This document shows, piece by piece, positions 36,559 to 45,966 of a stretch of DNA of 64,000 nucleotides. Each line of letters opens with the position of its first letter. Position 1 is the stretch's first letter. Origin of the DNA: Gimesia sp. Lineage in GTDB: Bacteria > Planctomycetota > Planctomycetia > Planctomycetales > Planctomycetaceae. A program made the translations under genes and the position numbers. The notes under the pieces were generated by a model, which was not told the DNA's origin, made no database searches, and saw nothing but the letters and a program-made list of their open reading frames with translations. The stretch spans positions 186,001-250,000 of the forward strand of contig PAJV01000058.1 of assembly GCA_002706765.1 (NCBI GenBank), written 5' to 3'.

Positions 36559-37347
36559 TTATTGATTATTTTTCTCTTTTGCCATTTTGTCCGCTCTCAC
36601 TCTTGCTGCCTCTACTTGCTCTTGGAATATCTTTTCACCAAGCTTAGACCGTTTCTCCTCGGCTTTTTTAACTTCTTTGGACTTCACGTCAATCCATACG
36701 GTTGCTTCATGCTCTTCTGACTCGGCTAATATACTAAGCTTTAATAAATTTTTGTCCCATTGAAACTCTGTCACAATTGGCCTCGGAGGTCCGGAACCAT
36801 TCCAACCATCTCTAAATACTCTTGAATCTTTGATCACACCTTCTAAATTTGTCCGTCCTTTACAAGCTACGTACAAAGAACCGCCCGTGACTTCTTTCTC
36901 AAAACGATTGGTGAAATCAGGTGAAGTCGATTTCGGGTCATGATTCAGACTACTCTCAGACCAATAAATATGAAATTCGATGAGGCGAAAACCCAGAATA
37001 TTATTTTCAATCTCCAGGTATCCATCCTGTTCAGGTCCCCCCCAGATACTCCCTGATTCTGAATCGGAGAATGCGGTCACCATTAGTGCCGTAAAATGTT
37101 TTGAATCATCAATTAATTCGTATTTCGTACTTTTCGCATTGATAACAACTGCCGGCTGCTTACCAGATCGAAGTAACCTGGCTTTCGAAGCTTCCCACTT
37201 TCCAACTTGCTTCTTTTTAATTTTTTCCGGGTTCCTAAAGGGTTTGTCCAGTTGTGCATTCTCCTTCTGCTCACTCGACTCGATTGCAGACGCTGCAAGT
37301 AACACAAGCATCAGGGCACACCAGGTTAGTGCATGCGAGAAAGTCAT
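36559..37347 (-). CDS. Secreted protein of unknown family, paralogue A
   Basis: The signal peptide MTFSHALTWCALMLVLLAAS is followed by a conserved region shared with the next two genes: RLLRSGKQPAVVINAK, AFSDSESGSIWGGPEQ, GYLEIENNILGF, FQWDKNLLKLS and VWIDVKSKEVKK. The C-terminus is a charged helix, probably a coiled coil. No known domain was recognised. The frame runs upstream to 37422, but the ATG at 37347 has GGAG eight bases ahead. Confidence 0.7.
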   Translation of the reverse strand: MTFSHALTWCALMLVLLAASAIESSEQKENAQLDKPFRNPEKIKKKQVGKWEASKARLLRSGKQPAVVINAKSTKYELIDDSKHFTALMVTAFSDSESGSIWGGPEQDGYLEIENNILGFRLIEFHIYWSESSLNHDPKSTSPDFTNRFEKEVTGGSLYVACKGRTNLEGVIKDSRVFRDGWNGSGPPRPIVTEFQWDKNLLKLSILAESEEHEATVWIDVKSKEVKKAEEKRSKLGEKIFQEQVEAARVRADKMAKEKNNQ

Positions 37348-37440
37348 AGAATCACTCCATTCAAGATTAAATTGCCGGGGGAAGCATGCTGTATGAAATA
37401 AATAATTGTGAACTACCGGCATGCTGAACTTTGTTATTGA

Positions 37441-38232
37441 CTATTTTCCTTTTGGGGCGTTTATTGCCTGGTATAATTTTTCTCCAAGCTTAGTCAGTTT
37501 CTCCTCAGTTTTCTTAACCTCTCTGGACTTCACGTCAATCCATAAGATCGCTTCATGCATTTTTTCCGGGTCTGTTAAACTAAGCTTTAATAAATCTTTG
37601 TCCCATTGAAATCCTGACACCATGGGCCTCGGACCTCCGGAACTACCATAACCATTACCAAATACAATTGAATCTTTGTTGATATCCAACAAGTTTGTCC
37701 GTCTTTTATTAGCTCTGTGCATACCCAGGTAAAAAGAGCCGCCCGTGACATCTTGCTCAAAACGATTGGTGATCTTTGTGATATCGGGTAAAGTCGATTT
37801 CGAGTCACGATCCAGAATACTCTCAGTCCACATAATTCGATATTGGATGACAAAAAAACCCAGAATTTTATTTTCAATCTCCAGGTATCCACTCTGCTCG
37901 GGTCCTACCCAGATATTCCCTGATTCTGAATCGGAGAATGCGGTCACTGGTGTCGTAAAATGATCTGAACCATCACTTAATTCGTAATTGGTTCTTTTCG
38001 CATTGATAGCAACTGCGGACTGTTTACCAGATCGAAGTAACAAGGCTTTCGATGCTTCCCACTTACTAACCTGTTTCTTTTTAATTTTTTCCGGGATTCC
38101 AAAGCGTTTGCTCATTTGTGCCTTCTCTTTCTGCTCACACCCTGTGAGCAATACAAACATGAGGGCACACCAGGTTAGTAAATACGAGACGGAAATAGAA
38201 TCACTCCTTTCAGATTGAAATTGCGAGTTCAA
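37441..38232 (-). CDS. Putative lipoprotein of unknown family, paralogue B
   Basis: It aligns with paralogue A along its length and ends its signal with VLLTGCEQ, a lipobox, so it is probably an outer lipid-anchored protein. Where paralogue A has its GGAG and ATG, this gene has the same GGAGTGATTCT followed by ATT (38194-38196); the in-frame TTG at 38232 has no ribosome site. Either ATT initiates poorly or the upstream TTG is used. Function unknown. Confidence 0.6.
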   Translation of the reverse strand: MNSQFQSERSDSISVSYLLTWCALMFVLLTGCEQKEKAQMSKRFGIPEKIKKKQVSKWEASKALLLRSGKQSAVAINAKRTNYELSDGSDHFTTPVTAFSDSESGNIWVGPEQSGYLEIENKILGFFVIQYRIMWTESILDRDSKSTLPDITKITNRFEQDVTGGSFYLGMHRANKRRTNLLDINKDSIVFGNGYGSSGGPRPMVSGFQWDKDLLKLSLTDPEKMHEAILWIDVKSREVKKTEEKLTKLGEKLYQAINAPKGK

Positions 38233-38295
38233 GTATGTTGATTGAAATAATGGATTTTCGAGAAGAAACGTGAACTATCTGCATGTGGAACGCTG

Positions 38296-39081
38296 TTATT
38301 GATTGTTCGCTTTTGTTTTTGCATCTCCAAATTTTTTATAAAATTCTTCATATGTCCATGGTTTCTCAAAGACTTTCTTGATCTCTCTGGACTTCACATC
38401 AATCCAGACCGCCGCTTCAAACCGTTTTGTCTGGTCTGTTAAACTAAGTTTCAATAAACCTTCGTCCCATTGGAATTTTGTCACAATGGGGGGCGCATAA
38501 TGAGCGCTAAAATGACCATCGGTAAACATTGATCTATTCTTGATGTGAGAGCCAAGTCTTGTCGGTTTTTCTTCAGCTAAACGTTCATTTGAAGGTGCTG
38601 CTGCACAGAGCAAAGAGAAGCCAGTGACATCTTGGTCAACACGATCTGTGATATCAGGTAAAGTCGCTTTGGGGTCATGCTTCAGTAGACTCCTGCACCA
38701 TCTGATTTTTTTTCCACTGAAACGAAAACCAAGTATTTTTCCTTGCATCTCCAGATATGCATCCTGTTCAGGTCCCACCCAACTGGTTCCTGATTTTAAA
38801 TCGGAAAATGCAATCACTGTGATGATCTGTTTTCTTGATCCATGTCGGATTTCATAGACCGCACGTTTCGCATTGATGACAACTGACGGCTGCTTACCAG
38901 ATCGAAGTAACCTGACCTTTGAATCTTTCCACTTCTCGACTTGCTTCTTCTCTACATTTTCCGGAAACCCAAGATATTCGTTCCTCTGTGCATTCTCCTT
39001 CTGCTCACTCGACTCGATTGCAGACGCTGCCAGCAATACAAAAATCAGGGTTAAATAAAATAGATTTTGTGAGAAGATCAT
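38296..39081 (-). CDS. Secreted protein of unknown family, paralogue C
   Basis: Signal peptide MIFSQNLFYLTLIFVLLAAS, then the same conserved segments as A and B (RLLRSGKQPSVVINAK, WVGPEQDAYLEMQGKILGF, FQWDEGLLKLSL, VWIDVKSREIKK). It is the most divergent of the three in the middle. All three share short spacers with TGTTATTGATT near their stops, a sign of tandem duplication. Confidence 0.68.
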   Translation of the reverse strand: MIFSQNLFYLTLIFVLLAASAIESSEQKENAQRNEYLGFPENVEKKQVEKWKDSKVRLLRSGKQPSVVINAKRAVYEIRHGSRKQIITVIAFSDLKSGTSWVGPEQDAYLEMQGKILGFRFSGKKIRWCRSLLKHDPKATLPDITDRVDQDVTGFSLLCAAAPSNERLAEEKPTRLGSHIKNRSMFTDGHFSAHYAPPIVTKFQWDEGLLKLSLTDQTKRFEAAVWIDVKSREIKKVFEKPWTYEEFYKKFGDAKTKANNQ

Positions 39082-39320
39082 CTTCTGAGTCCTGAATCAC
39101 CGAAATTGACAGAGAAAGGTCACCATGGCAGGCTGTGAGTGTAACATAAATACAAGTTCCAGGTACCAGAAACAGGTTCGAAACCAGTCAGCCCGGGTGA
39201 GAAGATGGTCCAGACACGAATGGCACTAACCGGCCCGAGTTGCGTTCGAGCTTACCCGGTTCTTTCTTTCGTGTGGTTTCGAGTTTTTCGTGGTTGTTAA
39301 ATAAAGATAGAAGGTTTTAA

Positions 39321-39608
39321 CTGTTCCCATTGTTCGCGATGCCGGGTTGAGACTCGCCAGGCGGGCCGACACATGGGACGGCCCCTACGTTGAACGGGTG
39401 GGATTTGTTGTTCTGGATTGTGTGCTTGCCCTGACAGTTTCCTGTTGTCTGCGACAACCCCGGATTGCATCCGGGGCTACCCGGGATCTGTGTTTAGTGG
39501 TTCGGGATTTTCATCTGCGGGGGGGTGGGGGACTTCTTTTATAATTCATTGTGAAATATGAAAGGGGACGTTTGCACCAGCACTGTCGGGCAAGCCGACA
39601 GATGGCAC
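39321..39608 (+). repeat. 288-bp direct repeat, right copy
   Basis: The counterpart of 35988-36275, same orientation and same length. The pair brackets the three paralogous secreted-protein genes over 3.3 kb. Equal lengths and high identity point to a fairly recent copy event or ongoing gene conversion. Confidence 0.85.
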
Positions 39609-39613
39609 ACGCA

Positions 39614-40073
39614 CGTCTGATTTTGCAGGAGACATTGCCATTAAGATATGAGGTTTCCGGGTGGCATGGCCGGCTTGTCCGGTCGTGCGAAGTGAGTAGG
39701 GGAAGCCTGGTTCTGGGAGGAACGCGGTAGCTGCGACCTCCTGCTCGCTGCGCTCGGCCCGAATTGTATTCGGGCTCACCCTTTTTCTCTGAATTGGGAG
39801 GTGACTCAAAGCACTGTCGGGCAAGCCGAACTGTGGCACGCGCCGTCTGATTTTGCAGGAGACATTGCAATTAGGATAAGAGGTTGCCGGGTGCCATGGC
39901 CGGCTTGTCCGGCCGTGCGAAGTGAGTAGGGGAAGCCTGGTTCTGGAAGGAATGTGGTAGCTGCGACCTCCTGCTCGCTGCGCTCGGCCCGAATTGCATT
40001 CGGGCTCACCCTATTTCTCTGAATTGAAAGATGACTCAAAGCACTGTCGGGCAAGTCAATGGTGGCACGCGCC
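39614..40073 (+). repeat. Two tandem units of 230 bp
   Basis: The unit starting CGTCTGATTTTGCAGG at 39614 is repeated from 39844. Each unit holds a GCCCGAAT, short loop, ATTCGGGC hairpin and a GCACTGTCGGGCAAG motif. The second unit has lost the CCGACAG arm near 40055. No protein-like frame crosses both units. Confidence 0.85.
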
Positions 40074-40141
40074 GAACAGTTTTGGGGTAAGTTAACGGTG
40101 GCATTCGCACGGGGGAGAGGACATTGAATTTTTTTATTGTT
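40070..40141 (+). repeat. 72-bp repeat shared with 36277-36348
   Basis: The partner of the segment at 36277-36348, placed after the 230-bp tandem units. Both copies are followed by unrelated sequence. Confidence 0.75.
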
Positions 40142-40555
40142 ACTGGGTTCGATCTTGTGTTCAATTTTTGGTTCTATGGTTCTGGTTTCTGTGTTCCGTT
40201 GCATGGTGGATTATTTTGTGGAAAGGCGTGAGGAGGTCAAGAGGGATGAACAATCAAATGTGGCGATACGGGTTGACAGCGAACCGACGTGCTGCGACGT
40301 CGGGGCGGTGCCGGGACGAAAGGCTGCGATGTGCGGCGACCCGCAGGCATACATCACGAACTGGTGTGGTTTCGGGCAGTGCAAATCGGGAAAAAACAGG
40401 CTTTATTTTAGTGAAGATCGGAAACGAGTGGCCCGTGTTTCAGTGCACTGTAAACTGGGCACGCGCGCGACTCAAAACAGCGCTTATCGCCGGCGGCGCA
40501 GCGGGGTCAAGTGCAATTTATGCAGAGGGAGTGCGGGAATGTGTAGCAGCAGGTG
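40142..40555. other. Degenerate region without a convincing gene
   Basis: Short frames cross this stretch, one of them giving GFILVKIGNEWPVFQCTV and ALIAGGAAGSSAIYAEGV, which look somewhat protein-like. They run straight into the damaged S24-like fragment. It is probably the remnant of an unknown gene joined to that fragment by deletion. Confidence 0.35.
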
Positions 40556-40718
40556 TGAAAAAGGGGATATCTTCCCGGGTAGAACCAACGGAGACGCATA
40601 TCTGCACCTGATCAAGGCTATCCAGGGGAACCGATTTCAAATCGGTAAGCTCACCGGTCGCATCAGTGGCTGGATTACGTTTCCCTTGATCTATGGTAAT
40701 CTGATGAAAGTCGAACCG
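40556..40718 (+). pseudogene. Truncated paralogue of the 34.6-kb S24-like gene
   Basis: One frame gives AYLHLIKAIQGNRFQIG, GRISGWITF and IYGNLMKVEP, matching the C-terminal half of the protein at 34594-34905 almost residue for residue. The N-terminal half with the serine motif is missing and the stop is lost, so it is a relic. It lies 58 bp from the aspartate kinase stop. Confidence 0.7.
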
Positions 40719-40775
40719 GGGCCTGTTATGAAAATGCTCTTCGCGAGAAAGTATCGATTCAAACACTCAGATTCC

Positions 40776-42140
40776 TTACGAACCGGCGATCAATACCCGA
40801 TACAGGAGTCGCAAGGCATCGTCGGCGATTGCCTGGCTGACGCCGATGTGGAAACAGATTTGAGACGGGCTCTGGTCGATCATTTCGATCGGTATGTGAT
40901 GTTCGCCGAGTGCATTGATGGCATCCACCATCGGGTACGAGTTGCGTTTCAGCCCGAGTCCGACCGGAGTAATGATCGACAGATTGTAGACCACGTCCAT
41001 GAAATCTGGCTTGAGCTGTTTTTCGATAGACCGTCTGAGGTCGTTGATGCTGCCTTTCAGGTCGTCCTGCTTCACCAGCACGGCGATATCATCTTTGTCG
41101 GTGGGATAATGGTAGGTGTTGATTCCGTAGTTCTGGAAGATGGTCAGCAGAGTCGCTGTAAAGCCGACCTCTTCACAGAGCATGTCTTTTTCCAGATAGA
41201 TGTAGGCCATGTTGTCCAGCCGGGCGATACCGACCACGCCTTCTTCGGGCACGCGTTCGTTGAGAATCTGCGTGCCGGGATCATCAGGGCGATTAGTATT
41301 GCGGACGTGAATTGGAATTTTCCGTTTGCGGCAGTTGAGCATGGCATCCAGGTGGAACACGTTCACACCTTTGGACGAGAGGAGTCGAATTTCTTTAAAC
41401 GTCAGCCTCGGGATCGCGCGGGCGGCGGGGATGATGCCGGGATCCGATTCCAGCACCCCATTTACGTCGGTCCAGTTTTCGTATTTGTCTGCATCGATGG
41501 CATACGCGATTTCGCCTCCGGTGAGATCGGAACCGCCACGCGAGAAGACAGCGATTTCGCCATTCTCTGTCACGCCATAAAACCCGGGGACAACGGTGAT
41601 CATCTCCGTGCCATCCAGGGCCGCGATATTTTCATAGGCAATTTCTTCGACTTTGGCATCCAGAAAACTCTCTGTCACCAAGAGACCGAAATCCTCTGGC
41701 AGACTAACCCGGGACTCCATCCCCTGTTTTTGAAAATAAGCAGCGATAACACGAGCATTGTAGTGCTCTCCGCGAGATGCCAGAAATGCGATCTGGCGTT
41801 CGCCCTCCAGCTTCGTCTCGAGGTCCTGTTTGAGCGATTCGAGCAATTTTTTGCCATCAATTTCCAGATCATTGATGATACTGGTAAATCGATCTATCAC
41901 TGCCAGCTTGCTGTCGCTTGCGGTAACAGTCTTACGTTTTTCCTGGAAGTGTGTTCCATTCGAGGCAATATTCAGCAGGTGATCTGTAATTTTTTCTTCG
42001 CTTTTATGGATACGCCCTGGTGCGGAGACAACTACGAAGCGACGCTGAGAATTGGCTGTAACAATTCGTCGCACTTTTTCGATCTGATCTGCGTTTGCTA
42101 CGGAGCTGCCACCAAACTTACAGACTACACTATTTGTCAT
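40776..42140 (-). CDS. lysC: Aspartate kinase
   Basis: It phosphorylates aspartate, the first step to lysine, threonine, methionine and diaminopimelate. VVCKFGGSSVANADQI at the N-terminus is the kinase ATP motif, FSRGGSDLTGGEIAYAI and ENWTDVNGVLESDPGI follow, and two ACT domains fill the C-terminus (about residues 310-450), so feedback control by lysine or threonine is likely. At 454 residues it is a stand-alone enzyme, not fused to homoserine dehydrogenase. It lies next to the repeat region and no pathway partner is adjacent. Confidence 0.92.
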   Translation of the reverse strand: MTNSVVCKFGGSSVANADQIEKVRRIVTANSQRRFVVVSAPGRIHKSEEKITDHLLNIASNGTHFQEKRKTVTASDSKLAVIDRFTSIINDLEIDGKKLLESLKQDLETKLEGERQIAFLASRGEHYNARVIAAYFQKQGMESRVSLPEDFGLLVTESFLDAKVEEIAYENIAALDGTEMITVVPGFYGVTENGEIAVFSRGGSDLTGGEIAYAIDADKYENWTDVNGVLESDPGIIPAARAIPRLTFKEIRLLSSKGVNVFHLDAMLNCRKRKIPIHVRNTNRPDDPGTQILNERVPEEGVVGIARLDNMAYIYLEKDMLCEEVGFTATLLTIFQNYGINTYHYPTDKDDIAVLVKQDDLKGSINDLRRSIEKQLKPDFMDVVYNLSIITPVGLGLKRNSYPMVDAINALGEHHIPIEMIDQSPSQICFHIGVSQAIADDALRLLYRVLIAGS

Positions 42141-42658
42141 TCTAACCGGTTTCTCTCTTTAAACTTTGTCGTGATTCATTCACTGCTGTTTACATCTGGT
42201 CGATAACAGAAGGTCTAACTGTGGAATTTCATTATTGTGTATGAATATGTTATTTAAAAGCAGACGGAGTCGTTTCTCGATTCGACGTCAATGGTTATCT
42301 GCCCGGTATTATCTGCCTGGAGATGATCAGCCAGGGGATACAAGGGCTTTGAGTTCACGAATTCAGGGACAACACGTGTCGTCAAACCGTCATCGGAATT
42401 CACAGGGAGTCATTTCAAACGAGATGACACATCGACTGGATAAATTAACAATATACGAATGACGATCCCATCGCAACTGTATGAATGCTGTTCTACAGCT
42501 AAGCGCTTGCCCATCATACGCATCACAGCATCACTCAAACCTGTTTGATCAATAAAATTCAGGGGTCAAAGTGAAATTAGTTGTTTTTTGAAAATTATGA
42601 CACTACTCTGAATTTCTGATCGCATAATTATTAATATGATCGCATTCTAAGGACTTTG
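42141..42658. other. Intergenic region, no convincing gene
   Basis: A 518-bp divergent gap between aspartate kinase and the small membrane protein. A frame at 42235-42462 encodes a basic peptide without recognisable features and is not supported. An AT-rich stretch near 42560-42650 probably contains the promoter of the downstream gene. Confidence 0.3.
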
Positions 42659-43189
42659 ATGAATACAATGATCCGACTCGTACTGGAAAACTTCACCCTC
42701 AGCTTCCTGGTTTTGGGGCTACTCGTTTCTGGCATTTCCCTCTGGAAACAGAAACGTCCGTTGAGCGCCTCGATTATCATCGAAGCGCTGTTTGCTTACT
42801 TTCTTCTGTTCTCGATTGGTTGTTCCTTTTTCTATAACTTCATGATGCATTCTTTTTTCGGCGAGACCGCGGCCCGGTATATTGGCTGGGAGCAGAGTCC
42901 GTTTCAGTTCGAGGTGGGGACTGCCAGCCTGGGTTATGCCGTCGTGGGTTTTCTGGCATTTCGTGGAAGTTTCGGCATGCGGGCTGCGGCAGTCGTGGGG
43001 CCGTCGATGTTCCTGCTGGGCGCTGCGGGCGGCCACATCTACCAGATGATCACAGCACACAACTTTGCCCCCGGAAATGCCGGTGTGATTTTTTATACTG
43101 ACCTCCTGATTCCACTCATCGGATTTGTACTGCTGGGACTGCAGTGGCGGTATCAGAAAGCCGCTAAAGCTTCTGCCAATGATCAATAA
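42659..43189 (+). CDS. Small four-helix membrane protein, DUF6790-like
   Basis: About five hydrophobic segments in 176 residues: FTLSFLVLGLLVSGISLW, ALFAYFLLFSIGCSFFYNF, ASLGYAVVGFLAF, GMRAAAVVGPSMFLLGAAGG and LLIPLIGFVLLGL. The central WEQSPFQFEVGTASLGYA and GGHIYQM match what I recall of DUF6790 membrane proteins; function unknown. The ATG at 42659 follows AAGGA; a TTG one codon earlier is possible but less likely. Confidence 0.7.
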   Translation: MNTMIRLVLENFTLSFLVLGLLVSGISLWKQKRPLSASIIIEALFAYFLLFSIGCSFFYNFMMHSFFGETAARYIGWEQSPFQFEVGTASLGYAVVGFLAFRGSFGMRAAAVVGPSMFLLGAAGGHIYQMITAHNFAPGNAGVIFYTDLLIPLIGFVLLGLQWRYQKAAKASANDQ

Positions 43190-43258
43190 CAGGCCTGAAA
43201 TAAAAAATTCTAGATCTGTTTAATCTGCATTCGGCCTGCTGACGTTTGTCACTATTAC

Positions 43259-45664
43259 ATGAAACTTCTTACTACGGAAAACTTCAGGCATTTAAAAGCA
43301 AACTGGCCTCAGCTGTTACTGCTGGGGATGCTGGTATTACTCAGTCTGCGTCTGATTGTGGTTGTCAGCAGTTCCCCTGCCGGCTGGCGGTCATTCCGGA
43401 ATGACTGGAAAGTCCAGATACTGCGACTGTTTGACCAGCCGACATCAATTGGAGAGGAAACGCCCGCTGTTCAGGCGGAATACTGGCTGGATCAGATCAA
43501 CCGGATCCCGTCGGCACAGACCGATCCCCAGGTCGCACTGGGAGCGGCCTGGATGCTGTCCAATCCACAGTATGGGTTCCTCAAACGAAATATCAAATCC
43601 AACCAGGACCTGCAGGAACGGTCTAAGGAAATTGTTTTTACATACGATCAATCCCAGGCGGAATATCGGTCCATCTGCCGCGCTGCGTGTCTGGAACAGG
43701 CAGCCATCGCCACGCGTCTGGCCCCGGAGGATGTCGACTTCTGGAGACAACGCGCATTGCTGCTGTTTGCGGTCCGTGAAAAATCAGAACGAGAGCCATA
43801 TCCTGAAGACTGGCTGCAGGTGCTCGAAGACGGAGCGGCTCACGATCCGGAAAATGCCCTCTATGACTACCTGGTGGCGCTGCAGTACTATCAGCAGTCA
43901 GCTGAACCGGAGTGGGATGAGGAACATCGACTGACTCTGAAAATCACCAATCCCCAGATCTACGCACAGGCTGAGCAACGGCTGCAGGCAGGATTGAAAA
44001 AACCAATCCTGGATGTGGGCACGATCACCTGGACAGCCACACTGGCATTCTTAAAACAGACAACGCTGCCCCTGGAAAATCAGATTAAAGCTGCTGAAGA
44101 GAGGAATGCCTCTTCCCCAGCTCTCAGTTTCGTCGCTCAACTGTCTCGCTGGTTGCTCTATGCCTGCAAATCCGATCTGCGACAACAAAAGTATGATACG
44201 GTGATCAAGAATGCGGACCGTGAACTGCGGATCGCAGAGCAATTAACGGGCAAACAGAATTTCTACGAGCAGACATTCTTCAAATTTAGCTTCCGCACAT
44301 CAGGACTGGGGCAATTATTCAAGGTGCTGCAATTACATCCGGAATCGTTCAAACCCGCGGAAAGAGAAGAACTCAAGCAAGACCTGCAACAGGCCTGGTT
44401 GCAGCGGAACATCTTTAGGGAAGCCGTGGATCGATACCAAAAACAGAAAGATGAGCAGCCTGCTGTTGAAGTGTCCCCCGCTGTCGTACTGATAGATCCT
44501 TCTCAGCGATTCATCATCTACCTGCTTCCGCTGTCGCTGCTGTTGATGCTGGCAGGCTCTTTGACCGGTCAACCAGCTGACAACACCGCGCCTCGGCCGG
44601 GCTGGTGGAGAACCCTGTTTGCCTGGTTCACTGGAGTGAGTCTGAGCCTGTTTATCTGGGGTGTGATCCCGGCTGATGTGCTCTCGAAACAGTTAGGGAA
44701 CGGTTTGCTGCTGGGCCTTTGCTGGCTGAGCCTGATCCTGGTTTTGACGGTTTCTCTGTGGCTGATCCGCCGGCAAAATAACCTGTCCTGGTGGCAGTTG
44801 ATTTCGCTGCTGCTGGTCCTGGCGGTTCCGGTCCTGCTCTATTTTCAATTCACGTCCCTGCTGGCATTCGTGGAACAGAACTGGATACACGCATCCCTGG
44901 CGCTGCTCATCCCGGTTTCACTGCTGCTCGTGGTTATCTACGGAGTTGCAGTATTCATTGTGATTCGTTTTTTACGTTCCTCCGAGCAGTCTGCACGTCG
45001 AAAGCTGACTGCCTGCGGTCTTGTTTTCCTGGTCACTCTGCTCACCGTTCCCACCGGTGCAGAAGTCCTACGGGCCACCCTGAATCCTACGGAATTGCAA
45101 ACCTGGTTCGGCAGAGAGATTTCCGTGGCAGATGCAGATCTATCTCAAGCACTGGCCGCCTGGATTAAACAATCACAAAAGCAGCTACCCACATGGATCT
45201 GGATTTATCCGCAATGGACGGCCCGACATGGTGAAGGATTCGCCGTTCTGCTGTCTCTTTCTATTCTTCTCATCTGGTCTCTGCTGCGCTGGTCACGTTC
45301 TCCCAACGACCAGCAGCCTGGTTCTGCTGATGACAGTTCGCGACCGAGCAACTGGCGGGCGGGAGTTCGCCTGCTGAGGCGTTCCAGCCTGATCGCCCTG
45401 CTGGTCGTGACGATGGTTTACCTGGCTGCCCTCCCCTCTCTGATCAAGGCAGAGAACCGGGATCACCGGAAACGATATCAAGCCCTGTCAGATCCATTTG
45501 CGCCACTACAGCAAGTCGACCAGATCAAAGCGGAGATCAAAAATGATCGGGCGCTGATGCGATCGTTTGAGGAACAGATCCAGGAGATTCAACAGCGGTT
45601 GGTTGAAGAGGTGAAGCAGATGAATCATCGTACGACGGAAGCACCGCCAGAACAAATGGAATAG
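43259..45664 (+). CDS. Large membrane protein of unknown function
   Basis: One helix near the N-terminus (LLLGMLVLLSLRLIVVVSS) is followed by about 370 residues of helical, TPR-like extracytoplasmic sequence. Five or six membrane helices then lie between residues about 420 and 640, one more near 660, another near 710, and a C-terminal coiled coil (EIKNDRALMRSFEEQIQEI). I do not recognise the family. It lies between the small membrane protein and the hybrid kinase on the same strand, with 300 bp before the latter. Confidence 0.6.
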   Translation: MKLLTTENFRHLKANWPQLLLLGMLVLLSLRLIVVVSSSPAGWRSFRNDWKVQILRLFDQPTSIGEETPAVQAEYWLDQINRIPSAQTDPQVALGAAWMLSNPQYGFLKRNIKSNQDLQERSKEIVFTYDQSQAEYRSICRAACLEQAAIATRLAPEDVDFWRQRALLLFAVREKSEREPYPEDWLQVLEDGAAHDPENALYDYLVALQYYQQSAEPEWDEEHRLTLKITNPQIYAQAEQRLQAGLKKPILDVGTITWTATLAFLKQTTLPLENQIKAAEERNASSPALSFVAQLSRWLLYACKSDLRQQKYDTVIKNADRELRIAEQLTGKQNFYEQTFFKFSFRTSGLGQLFKVLQLHPESFKPAEREELKQDLQQAWLQRNIFREAVDRYQKQKDEQPAVEVSPAVVLIDPSQRFIIYLLPLSLLLMLAGSLTGQPADNTAPRPGWWRTLFAWFTGVSLSLFIWGVIPADVLSKQLGNGLLLGLCWLSLILVLTVSLWLIRRQNNLSWWQLISLLLVLAVPVLLYFQFTSLLAFVEQNWIHASLALLIPVSLLLVVIYGVAVFIVIRFLRSSEQSARRKLTACGLVFLVTLLTVPTGAEVLRATLNPTELQTWFGREISVADADLSQALAAWIKQSQKQLPTWIWIYPQWTARHGEGFAVLLSLSILLIWSLLRWSRSPNDQQPGSADDSSRPSNWRAGVRLLRRSSLIALLVVTMVYLAALPSLIKAENRDHRKRYQALSDPFAPLQQVDQIKAEIKNDRALMRSFEEQIQEIQQRLVEEVKQMNHRTTEAPPEQME

Positions 45665-45966
45665 CCGTTTCGAAGCTTCATTCTCGATTCGACACAGTGG
45701 TTGGATACCCCTGCTGAAATTCGCTTTCTGTTGAGTCCGATTCTCCTCATCATGACTTTGATAACGGTTCTACGATCTTTAACGCAGTGAGGAATCTCCC
45801 TGCAACTCAGGTGAAGGCCGCGGTTTTTCACTCAACTTCATAGAAATCTGACCTAAGTTTCAGAGGCGGTTCATGCATCCCACGGGGATCTGATTATCTG
45901 CCCGCAGCGATTCTGCCTGGCACAGCAGCATCACTGGCTCCTTTCATCACTGTATGAGATCAGATT
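45665..45966. other. Intergenic region before hybrid kinase
   Basis: This 302-bp gap must carry the kinase gene's promoter. No hairpin terminator for the upstream gene and no known operator was seen. Confidence 0.3.

Noticed and set aside
40137-42206. A 689-codon plus-strand open frame
   Set aside because: It is mostly the antisense of aspartate kinase, whose ATP motif and ACT domains are plain on the other strand. Its start lies in repeat sequence and no domain is recognisable.
42235-42462. 75-codon frame between aspartate kinase and the small membrane protein
   Set aside because: Basic, low-complexity composition and no convincing ribosome site or recognisable motif.
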